Assembly: GCA_002731395.1 (NCBI GenBank)
Contig: PCBQ01000082.1
Location: forward strand, 1-7,098
Direction of reading: 5' to 3'
Source of the DNA: Methanobacteriota archaeon
GTDB taxonomy: Archaea > Thermoplasmatota > Poseidoniia > Poseidoniales > Poseidoniaceae
DNA length: 7,098 bases
Within the stretch, counting starts at the first letter, position 1; each line of letters begins with the position of its first letter. The notes beneath the pieces are model-generated. The model saw only the letters and a list, made by a program, of their open reading frames with translations, did not search any database and was not told the DNA's origin. The position numbers were made by a program, and so were the translations under genes. Below are positions 1 through 5,994 of this stretch, in pieces.

Positions 1-423
1 CCGGGCTTCGAAGGTTGCGATTCCACCGTCTTCGCTGCGTCCACGTGCTATCATTCGTTCGAATCGAATGTCCTTGTCGGTATGGATTGCAACCGATTGG
101 AATCGCTCCCCCCATGTTGATCTGAAAACACTGTATTCTGCTGTTCCGCGAAGACCGTCGATGAGAACGAGTGAGTGCGTGTTGAGCAGTTCATTAACAG
201 CTGCGGTGAGGCGAACTGCGAGAACATCTTCTCCGAACTCTCGTCGCAAGTCGGATGCAACTTGTCCAAACACCTCGGGAACAACTTCGAGATCTCTTCG
301 TGCAACTTCTTCTCGCACCATATCGCCCATGGAACGGACGGGAATGCCGGCTTCCATGAAGACTTGAGCGAATTCGCCCTTGCCAGAGCCAGGCATTCCA
401 CAAACGGCCAAGACTCGACTCAT
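1..423 (-). CDS. UPF0200 family P-loop kinase (partial, C-terminus off the left edge)
   Basis: Reading the minus strand from ATG 423 gives 141 codons open to the window edge. A glycine-rich Walker A loop, GMPGSGKG (residues 9-16), is followed by MGDMVREEV (32-40), a strand ending in the DGLRG motif (89-93), and an arginine-rich stretch, RFERMIARGR (120-129), like the lid of nucleotide kinases. This order (P-loop, MGDxxREE, DGxRG, RFERxxxRGR) is that of the archaeal UPF0200 family, related to adenylate/cytidylate and dephospho-CoA kinases. A soluble ATP-dependent phosphotransferase is therefore likely; the substrate is not known to me. Family members run to about 180-190 residues, so roughly 40-50 are missing. 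It lies 35 bases after the permease stop on the same strand, so it is probably the third gene of that operon. No clear ribosome binding site precedes the start. Family call is firm; function is open. Confidence 0.85.
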   Translation of the reverse strand, partial: MSRVLAVCGMPGSGKGEFAQVFMEAGIPVRSMGDMVREEVARRDLEVVPEVFGQVASDLRREFGEDVLAVRLTAAVNELLNTHSLVLIDGLRGTAEYSVFRSTWGERFQSVAIHTDKDIRFERMIARGRSEDGGIATFEAR

Positions 424-458
424 GCTTGAAACGCTGTGGCGAGGACTCATCAATGTTG

Positions 459-2177
459 TTAGTTGTCAAAGGGCGATTTGCCCCAACGGCGGTCCATGAG
501 CTTCCACAGCAATCCACTCGCACCGATCAAGGCGAGAGATACGCCAAGCATCCCCCAGAAGCCTTGCTTCATTTGTTCGCTATCGAATGTGACCGATTCA
601 GCATCGAGACCGTTTTGTCGAACTTGTGTAAACCAGTTCTGATAGAATTCTGTGTCCCCTTGCGTGAAGGAAAGAAGAAACAGCATAAGGAGAGGGAAAA
701 CAGTACCAATCCAGAACTTGGTCATAATGGCTCCATCGAAGATGGCTTTGTTCGGACGCAATCCCATCAGGAAAGCCGTCAAAGCCACGATGTAGATGGA
801 ATTTGCAAACATGACCGCCAAGCCAGTCGGCAAGGCCGCCCATTCGTCGAGCCTCCATGCCATGAGAACGAAGAAAATTAGCGAAATCCACGACGTGGCA
901 AGGAAGTAGACGACCACCTTGGCTCGGAGCAGTTGAGGGACACGAAGTGGAAGGCCGTTCATGAAATCCGGGTCGTCGAGGATGGTCAGCCAAGAGTAGA
1001 AGTTGAAGCCAAAGAAGCCCAAAAATGGCGCATAGGAGAGGAGGTTGATCGGGATTGGAGCCTCTGCAAAATCGATCAGCCACGCCATCCCGAGCAGCAC
1101 CAAAAGAGGCACTGAATACGACACAGTCATCTTCTTCATCGTCCCTGAACGGATGAGGTCGACGAATTCCTTGGCCACCAACAAGCGCAGTGGTCCATTG
1201 CCAAGGAAACGCAAGCGACGCATCATCGGGTTCAGCAGGTCTTTGCGCGACGTGACCTTGACCTCAAAATCGTCGATGAGCAGGGAACTTGCCACGGCCC
1301 CCAGTATGCCTGCGCCCACCAAGCCACCAAACAACGGTAGGACGGTGTGGTCACGCTGCACGGCCAAACCGACCAAAGCCGCGTCCCAAGGAAACAGGCC
1401 CAATCCGGCAGACAATCCAACGCCAACCGCGACCACTGGACCCAGCCAAGTGAAGGGACGGCCACGGAGCCACAGCACGGAGGCGAGGAAGGCCAAAGCC
1501 AGCCCCTCGGCCAACGTGGTCGCCATGGCCGCCCAGGTCCAGAACACCGACGACCACTCAAGTGGCGTCTGGATGAGGCCGCCCTCGTCGAGCAACAAGC
1601 CAAGGCTCATGCCAGCAACGATGGGCGTCAGAATGAGAAGCACGTAGTAGATCAGATCCTTCACGAAGTAGGTGAAGTGGGCCGCAGACATCGTCAAGGG
1701 TTGGAGGGCTGGTGCGGCCAGGAGCCTGTTTTTCGAGCCGGTACGCTGCATGATGGCTTCTTGGCCCTTGAAGGCGAAGGTCCCCATGCCCAAGGAGAAC
1801 ATCAGCAGGGGCAGGTGTACCCCGATCCGCAACTGCTCCCAGCTGAAGGTACGCTCGTCGATGTCGGACACCTGGGCCGCGCCGGTGCCGACCAGGAACT
1901 GCAAACCGATGGTCGTCACAGCGGTGATGAGGGTCAGCAGCAGTGGAAAGAGAATGATTTGGCGGGCTTGAGCGAAATCCACCGTTTCGCGCCATTCCTC
2001 GAGGAACATGGCTCGAAAGGTGGTTCGGAATGCCGCCCATCCACGCCGTGGTTCGTTGAGATGGAGCCCCGGCACATGGGTCGAGCCGTCACCGGGAGGC
2101 AGCGTCGTGCGAAGGTGACCAAGGGCGTCCACGACCTCGTCCCAATCGCGGGAACGAACGCTTGCGCCCACGTTCAT
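459..2177 (-). CDS. ABC-2-type transporter permease, two fused halves
   Basis: This 572-residue integral membrane protein is the channel-forming part of an ABC transporter. About twelve hydrophobic segments can be seen, near residues 73-95, 118-136, 170-195, 212-236, 243-262, 283-302, 353-370, 380-398, 421-440, 452-472, 488-505 and 542-559. They fall into two groups of six. The second is introduced by a charged amphipathic stretch, AKEFVDLIRSG (335-345), typical of the elbow helix before ABC-2 membrane domains; the first follows a similar stretch, FLEEWRE (58-64). I infer that one chain carries both membrane halves and pairs with a dimer of the neighbouring ATPase. The start ATG overlaps the ATPase stop by 4 bases (ATGA), with GAGGAGGA just before it, so the two are translationally coupled. 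Efflux is more likely than uptake, because no binding protein gene is present. Substrate unknown. Confidence 0.85.
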   Translation of the reverse strand: MNVGASVRSRDWDEVVDALGHLRTTLPPGDGSTHVPGLHLNEPRRGWAAFRTTFRAMFLEEWRETVDFAQARQIILFPLLLTLITAVTTIGLQFLVGTGAAQVSDIDERTFSWEQLRIGVHLPLLMFSLGMGTFAFKGQEAIMQRTGSKNRLLAAPALQPLTMSAAHFTYFVKDLIYYVLLILTPIVAGMSLGLLLDEGGLIQTPLEWSSVFWTWAAMATTLAEGLALAFLASVLWLRGRPFTWLGPVVAVGVGLSAGLGLFPWDAALVGLAVQRDHTVLPLFGGLVGAGILGAVASSLLIDDFEVKVTSRKDLLNPMMRRLRFLGNGPLRLLVAKEFVDLIRSGTMKKMTVSYSVPLLVLLGMAWLIDFAEAPIPINLLSYAPFLGFFGFNFYSWLTILDDPDFMNGLPLRVPQLLRAKVVVYFLATSWISLIFFVLMAWRLDEWAALPTGLAVMFANSIYIVALTAFLMGLRPNKAIFDGAIMTKFWIGTVFPLLMLFLLSFTQGDTEFYQNWFTQVRQNGLDAESVTFDSEQMKQGFWGMLGVSLALIGASGLLWKLMDRRWGKSPFDN

Positions 2178-2944
2178 TCCTCCTCGCTGCTGGTTCCCGC
2201 GAGGTGCTCCGCCTCTTCGATGGTATGTCCAACCAGACGGATGAAGACGTCTTCGAGGCTCTCACCGTCGAGTTTCAGGTCATCGATTGCACCAGCAGCC
2301 AACACTTTCCCCTCGTTGATGATGGCCATTCGGTTGCAGAGGCGTTCGGCCGACTCGAGGACGTGAGAACAGAGGAAAATCGTCCCACCACCAGCCACAT
2401 GTTCAAGCAGCCATTCGCGGCATTTGCGCTGGTAAATCGGATCGAGGTTGGCGAAGGGCTCGTCGAGGAAGAGCAGTTTTGGCGCATGGATGAAAGCAGA
2501 AGCGAGCATGACCTTTTGACGCTGACCCTTTGACAGGTCCTTGCACATCGTGTCCCTTTTTTCCTCCAATCCAAACCATGACAGCCAGTGGTTAACCTTG
2601 CCGTCCACGTCCTCCAAACCACGCAGCTTGGCCACGAAGGTGAGGAACTCGGGGGGCGTCAAAAACGACGGCGGCGATTCCGATTCGGGCACGATACCGA
2701 TGTTGGCCTTGAGGTGTTGTGGGTCCGCGACCGCGTCGATGCCCAGCACCTCAATGCGGCCGATGCTTGGGCGGAGTTGTCCGGTCAGGAGTTTGATGAA
2801 CGTGGATTTTCCTGCCCCGTTGGGCCCAAAAACACCGAAGAATTCGCCCTCGTGGACCCTGACGTCCAGCGGGTGCAGGGCCACGAAATCCCCGTAGCGC
2901 TTACCGATGTCCTTGGCGTCGACAAGGAGTTGACGGTCGGACAT
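2174..2944 (-). CDS. ABC transporter ATP-binding protein
   Basis: This 256-residue cytoplasmic ATPase powers the adjoining permease. The full motif set is visible: Walker A GPNGAGKS (40-47), signature LSKGQRQKV (137-145), Walker B KLLFLDEP (156-163), D-loop NLDP (166-169) and the switch histidine in LCSHVLESAE (His194). The usual Q-loop glutamine is Glu87 (IVPESESPP), a variant common in ABC-2 export ATPases of the CcmA/NatA type. The C-terminal LEDVFIRLVG is also typical of that subfamily. The frame stays open upstream to 3172, but those extra 76 residues are only the shadow of nadA on the other strand. Homology begins right after ATG 2944 (MSDRQLLVDA), so that start is chosen. Drug, lipid, peptide or ion export cannot be told apart from sequence. 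Confidence 0.93.
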   Translation of the reverse strand: MSDRQLLVDAKDIGKRYGDFVALHPLDVRVHEGEFFGVFGPNGAGKSTFIKLLTGQLRPSIGRIEVLGIDAVADPQHLKANIGIVPESESPPSFLTPPEFLTFVAKLRGLEDVDGKVNHWLSWFGLEEKRDTMCKDLSKGQRQKVMLASAFIHAPKLLFLDEPFANLDPIYQRKCREWLLEHVAGGGTIFLCSHVLESAERLCNRMAIINEGKVLAAGAIDDLKLDGESLEDVFIRLVGHTIEEAEHLAGTSSEEE

Positions 2945-2966
2945 GCCCTGCCTGGGGCGGCTGACC

Positions 2967-2972
2967 CATATG
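2967..2972 (-). promoter_or_regulatory. weak TATA-like candidate for the ABC operon
   Basis: The only AT-rich patch in the 119-base divergent gap is CATATG, centred about 26 bases before the ATPase ATG on the minus strand. That is the distance expected for a TATA box of a leaderless archaeal transcript. The match is poor and the site could be chance. Confidence 0.2.
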
Positions 2973-3063
2973 AGCGCACCGAAGGCGCCACGGCCTCGAC
3001 GCTTGCGGAAACGGGTTTGTGTTCGCAGCGCATCGGTTGAAAAGGAAGGGGGGCGTGGACCCA

Positions 3064-4227
3064 ATGAGGAAGATGGCCACCACGCTCCCGATGTGTGTCG
3101 TCGACTACATGGACACGACGAAGTCTCCCGAAGAGGAGGACATCGCGGCGGCCATTCGAGCCGTCCGCGCACGTTTGGGCGAGAAGGTCCTCATCCTCGG
3201 CCACCACTACCAGCGCGATGGTATCGTCGAGCACGCCGATTACATTGGAGATTCCTTCATGCTCAGCCGAAAAGCGGCGGATTCGGACGCGACCACCATT
3301 GTGTTTTGCGGCGTCCACTTCATGGCGGAATCCGCCGATGTCTTGACGCGTGACGAACAAGCGGTGCTGATGCCCACGCTTCGGGCCGGGTGTTCGATGG
3401 CGGACATGGCCACGCTCAGCGAAGTTGAGCGCGATTGGCCCGCGATGCTGGAACAAGGCGGATGGGCGGACCCGGCCGATCGTGCAGATCCTACCGCGCC
3501 TGCGGACACAGGCGATGCCTTCCTCGTGCCCGTGACGTACATGAACAGCAGCGCTGCGCTGAAGGACTTCGTCGGCAGGCATGGTGGTGTGGTGTGCACC
3601 TCTTCAAACGCCCGTGGCGTTTTGGAGTGGGCCTTTGAGCGGGCCGGAGAGGGCGGTGCAGTTCTTTTCTTCCCTGACCAGCACCTCGGCCGGAACACCG
3701 GCCTGAAGATGGGTCTGGAAGAAGACAGCATGCCTGTTTGGATCCCTGATATGGGGGCGACAGGAGGTCTCGACGAGGCTCGTATCGTTCTTTGGCACGG
3801 ATTCTGCAGCGTCCACAAGCGCTTCACTGCAGACCAGATTGCCGAGTTCAGAACGCGTCACGCAGACGGCGTTGTGGTCGTTCATCCCGAGTGCCCCCGG
3901 ACCACCGTGGAAGCCGCGGATGCAGATGGTTCAACAGAGTACATCAAGCGCTTCATCGACGCTCAACCTCCCGGATCAAACATCGCTGTCGGGACCGAGA
4001 TCAACATGGTCGCACGCATGGCCAAGGAACACCCAGACAAGCACATCGAATGCCTTGATGCTGAGGTGTGCCCATGCTCCACGATGTACATGATTCACCC
4101 TGCTTACCTCCTTGATGTGCTTGAACGTCTTGAGGCTGGAGAACATGCGAATCAAGTCGTGGTCCCGAATGCCGTGCAAGAAGGCGCCCTTATAGCGCTC
4201 GAGCGCATGTTGTCCATCACAGCATAA
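3064..4227 (+). CDS. nadA: quinolinate synthase NadA
   Basis: NadA condenses iminoaspartate with dihydroxyacetone phosphate to give quinolinate for de novo NAD synthesis, using a [4Fe-4S] cluster in the cytoplasm. From ATG 3064 the protein has 387 residues. Conserved blocks are GHHYQ (46-50), GDS (62-64), CGVHFMAES (82-90), AGCSMAD around Cys110, VTYMNSSAA (157-165), CTSSNA (178-183), PDQHLGRNT (204-212), HGFCSVHKRFT around Cys248, HPECP (274-278), GTEINMVARM (310-319) and CPCSTM (336-341). Cys110, Cys248 and Cys338 are the likely cluster ligands: from memory they match Bacillus subtilis Cys110, Cys230 and Cys320 once an 18-residue insertion near 132-153 is allowed for. GTG codons at 3019 and 3055 would give longer forms; 3064 is the first ATG, and 3073 is also possible. 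No nadB or nadC is in the window. Confidence 0.96.
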   Translation: MRKMATTLPMCVVDYMDTTKSPEEEDIAAAIRAVRARLGEKVLILGHHYQRDGIVEHADYIGDSFMLSRKAADSDATTIVFCGVHFMAESADVLTRDEQAVLMPTLRAGCSMADMATLSEVERDWPAMLEQGGWADPADRADPTAPADTGDAFLVPVTYMNSSAALKDFVGRHGGVVCTSSNARGVLEWAFERAGEGGAVLFFPDQHLGRNTGLKMGLEEDSMPVWIPDMGATGGLDEARIVLWHGFCSVHKRFTADQIAEFRTRHADGVVVVHPECPRTTVEAADADGSTEYIKRFIDAQPPGSNIAVGTEINMVARMAKEHPDKHIECLDAEVCPCSTMYMIHPAYLLDVLERLEAGEHANQVVVPNAVQEGALIALERMLSITA

Positions 4228-4255
4228 ATCGGACCTCAAGCAGCCTGCTGGTTAA

Positions 4256-4284
4256 GGGAGAACGAAACGGGATTTCGTCCTCCC
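4256..4284 (+). repeat. 12-base inverted repeat (hairpin) after nadA
   Basis: The left arm GGGAGAACGAAA (4256-4267) pairs with the right arm TTTCGTCCTCCC (4273-4284) at 11 of 12 positions, the exception being A4261 against C4279, across a 5-base loop. It lies 28 bases after the nadA stop and upstream of the putative ferritin promoter, so it would fold in the 3' end of the nadA transcript. No T-run follows, so it is not a classic intrinsic terminator. It could protect the mRNA 3' end or be a protein-binding palindrome. Confidence 0.8.
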
Positions 4285-4311
4285 GAAAAGGGTGCTGCGT
4301 GCCCATCCAAA

Positions 4312-4320
4312 GGTTTAGAG
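4312..4320 (+). promoter_or_regulatory. weak TATA-like candidate for the ferritin gene
   Basis: GGTTTAGAG is centred about 28 bases before ATG 4344. The TTTA core has the same position relative to the start codon as the better box before the XTP diphosphatase gene, which would suit a leaderless transcript. The match to an archaeal TATA box is modest. Confidence 0.3.
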
Positions 4321-4343
4321 TCTGCTCAAATCAGCAAAATTTC

Positions 4344-4799
4344 ATGAGCGAACACAACGGCACGTACATCGAAATCCTCAACGAAATCATGGAAACAGAG
4401 CTGGCTGGTGTGGTCAAGTACACCCACTACAGCCTGATGGTCTACGGCTACAACCGGATCCCCATCGTCGACTGGATGAAGGGCAACGCCACAGAATCGC
4501 TCGATCACGCACACCGCGCAGGTGAGTTCGTGACGCTGCTCGGCGGCCACCCGTCACTGAAAATTGGAACGCTTTTGGAAACAGAGCAGCACGACATCGG
4601 CGACATCCTTCGGGAGAGCCTCGAACACGAAAGCGCCGCTCTGAAGTTGTACTACAGGCTGCTCGATGCAGCCACTGAAGGTGGTTCCGTCCTTCTAGAA
4701 GAGTATGCCCGCGAGCAAATCATCGCCGAGGAAAGCCATCTCGATGAGGTCAACAAAATGCTCCGGTACCCTGGCCAGACTCAAGTCTTCGTCGGATGA
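4344..4799 (+). CDS. bacterioferritin-like ferritin-superfamily protein
   Basis: This 151-residue all-helical protein belongs to the ferritin superfamily, whose members oxidise Fe(II) at a di-iron site and often store iron in a shell. Likely di-iron ligands are Glu19 (TELAGVVKY), Glu51 and/or His55 (ESLDHAHRAGE), Glu94 or Glu96 (LEHES), and Glu129 and His132 (AEESH). Length and helix pattern fit bacterioferritin (about 155-160 residues). The phrases ELAGVVKYTHYSLMV and GGHPSL are those I recall from a bacterial bacterioferritin-like group, so transfer from bacteria is plausible. By my alignment, the haem-ligand methionine of E. coli Bfr (Met52) falls on Leu53 here, which argues for a haem-free protein. 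A GTG at 4299 would add 15 residues with no family resemblance, so ATG 4344 is preferred. Convergent with crcB. Confidence 0.88.
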   Translation: MSEHNGTYIEILNEIMETELAGVVKYTHYSLMVYGYNRIPIVDWMKGNATESLDHAHRAGEFVTLLGGHPSLKIGTLLETEQHDIGDILRESLEHESAALKLYYRLLDAATEGGSVLLEEYAREQIIAEESHLDEVNKMLRYPGQTQVFVG

Positions 4800-4851
4800 G
4801 CAACACACAACGCTGACGACGTAAGCCATGCCGGCACATCAACGGCGACCT

Positions 4852-5223
4852 TCATGCCGCCATGCTCTCCGTGATGCTCCAGCCCAACCATGCCACCAGA
4901 GGACAACCGACCAGGGTTGCCAGAAGGTAGCCGGCCGCCACCAACCGGTCACCGCCATCCACCATCCGCACCACCTCAACAGCGAACGTGGACATGGTGG
5001 TAAAGGCACCAAGCAAACCCGTGCCAAGCGCGACAGCGTGCTCACGGCTCAGGATGGCCTCGGCCAGCATGACGGTCATCACCCCGAGCAAAAACGACCC
5101 AAGCAGGTTCACGCCGAGCGTGCCCCACGGGACCCCTTCTGCATCGGGTGAGGGCGCAACGCTCCAACGAAGCACTGCCCCGCACGCACCACCCACAGCC
5201 ACGAGCACGACAGGAGCCACCAT
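4852..5223 (-). CDS. crcB: CrcB/Fluc family fluoride channel
   Basis: Small membrane protein of 123 residues, the usual size for Fluc subunits, which form antiparallel dimers that let fluoride leave the cell. Four hydrophobic segments are seen, near residues 2-18, 34-57, 64-85 and 95-115. Family motifs are GGACGAVLRW (11-20), GTLGVNLLGSFLLG with Asn39 (34-47), and GAFTTMSTF (72-80). The canonical motif is TTFSTF; here the first phenylalanine, one of those lining the fluoride path, is Met77, while Phe80 is kept. ATG 5223 is chosen; a TTG at 5241 would add six residues. Many crcB genes sit behind a fluoride riboswitch, but I see no convincing one in the 73-base gap to the divergent diphosphatase gene. 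The stop lies 52 bases from the convergent ferritin stop. Confidence 0.93.
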   Translation of the reverse strand: MVAPVVLVAVGGACGAVLRWSVAPSPDAEGVPWGTLGVNLLGSFLLGVMTVMLAEAILSREHAVALGTGLLGAFTTMSTFAVEVVRMVDGGDRLVAAGYLLATLVGCPLVAWLGWSITESMAA

Positions 5224-5263
5224 GCCACGCCCATGAACCAACCAAGCATCAAGCCTCGTGCCG

Positions 5264-5271
5264 CTTTATTG
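5264..5271 (+). promoter_or_regulatory. TATA-like box of the XTP diphosphatase gene
   Basis: CTTTATTG stands in a GC-rich gap and is centred about 29 bases before ATG 5297, the spacing of an archaeal TATA box driving a leaderless or nearly leaderless transcript. A purine-rich GGTGGAGG (5274-5281) follows, but at 15 bases it is too far from the ATG for a normal Shine-Dalgarno site. Confidence 0.4.
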
Positions 5272-5296
5272 AAGGTGGAGGCTTCGATGGCCCATC

Positions 5297-5947
5297 ATGG
5301 CCCGCATCCATTTCCTGACCGGAAACGAAGGGAAACTTGTCGAAGCTGTGCATCACTTAGGACCATTAGGTCACGAGGTGGTGCACCTCTCCGTTGACGG
5401 GATCATTGAACCTCAGGCCGATGATTTGGAAACCATTGCTCGCTCAAAACTCGAACAAGCCAGAGCCCACCTTCCAAATCCCGACGATTGGTTGATGGTC
5501 GAAGACGCTGGGTTGTTCGTCGAAGCTCTGGACGGGTTCCCCGGCGTCTATTCTTCGTACGCGCTCAGCACCTTGGGCAACCACGGTTTGCTTCGCTTGT
5601 TGGAGCACTTGCAGAGCGAGGACCTCCATGTTGAGGCGGGCCTTCGCCGTGCCGAATTCAAGGCCGTGGCCGCTTTGATGACGCCCGAAGGTGTCTTCAT
5701 CGGCGAGGGCTCGTGCCTCGGACGGATTGCTCCCGCCGTGGACGGCGAAGGCGGATTTGGCTTCGACCCGGTGTTCATCCCACGTGACCTTGACCTGGCG
5801 GGCGAACCCGCCGACATTGGGGTGCAGGGCGAGGTGTCCACACATGGCCGCACCTTTGCAGCCGTGGACATGGACCTCAAAGGAAAGTTCAGCCATCGTA
5901 CACGCGCGCTGGCGGACCTTCTGACCCAGCTCGGCACGGCCGAGTGA
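5297..5947 (+). CDS. rdgB: XTP/dITP diphosphatase (RdgB/HAM1 family)
   Basis: This 216-residue cytoplasmic enzyme hydrolyses non-canonical purine nucleotides (dITP, ITP, XTP) to monophosphates plus pyrophosphate, keeping deaminated bases out of DNA and RNA. Motifs in order: FLTGNEGK (6-13) with Glu16, VEDAGLFVEALDGFPGVYSSY (68-88) including Asp70, GEGGFGFDPVF (150-160), and KFSHRTRAL (197-205). GVYSSY is the archaeal/eukaryotic form; bacteria usually have GVYSARY. The family is typically about 185-200 residues. The excess here sits at about 165-185, between FIPRD and TFAAVDMDLKGKFSHR, where most members have a short loop. The stop codon is overlapped by a GTG of the following frame, and the next gene's probable ATG is 47 bases downstream, so the two are likely co-transcribed. 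An out-of-frame ATG at 5287 is not used. Confidence 0.95.
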   Translation: MARIHFLTGNEGKLVEAVHHLGPLGHEVVHLSVDGIIEPQADDLETIARSKLEQARAHLPNPDDWLMVEDAGLFVEALDGFPGVYSSYALSTLGNHGLLRLLEHLQSEDLHVEAGLRRAEFKAVAALMTPEGVFIGEGSCLGRIAPAVDGEGGFGFDPVFIPRDLDLAGEPADIGVQGEVSTHGRTFAAVDMDLKGKFSHRTRALADLLTQLGTAE

Positions 5948-5980
5948 GCGGCATCAGCGTCATAAGCACAAGCCAACAGT

Positions 5981-5985
5981 GGAGG
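5981..5985 (+). promoter_or_regulatory. Shine-Dalgarno site deciding the start at 5995
   Basis: GGAGG ends 9 bases before ATG 5995, while it abuts the in-frame ATG 5986 with no spacer. It therefore supports 5995 over both 5986 and the GTG at 5944. Confidence 0.6.
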
Positions 5986-5994
5986 ATGAGCCAG

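Noticed and set aside
1347..2366. Long plus-strand open frame of 339 residues opposite the permease and ATPase genes
   Set aside because: Gln/His/Arg/Gly-rich composition typical of an antisense shadow in GC-rich DNA; the minus strand carries clear protein families there.
2423..2944. Glu87 in place of the Q-loop glutamine of the ABC ATPase as a novelty
   Set aside because: A VPE form at this place is common in CcmA/NatA-type ABC-2 ATPases, so it is not remarkable.
2945..3172. Upstream extension of the ABC ATPase reading frame on the minus strand
   Set aside because: The extra 76 residues are Arg/Pro/Ser-rich, show no ABC homology and are partly antisense to nadA; the domain begins right after ATG 2944.
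5224..5296. Possible fluoride riboswitch upstream of crcB
   Set aside because: The minus-strand leader has a GATGG...CC patch, but I cannot find the conserved pseudoknot pieces of the crcB motif, and the gap is short.
5287..5397. A 36-codon frame starting at ATG 5287, with GGTGGAGG five bases upstream, overlapping the XTP diphosphatase start
   Set aside because: It is out of frame, Arg-rich and without any protein signature. The TATA-like box predicts transcription starting after or at this ATG.
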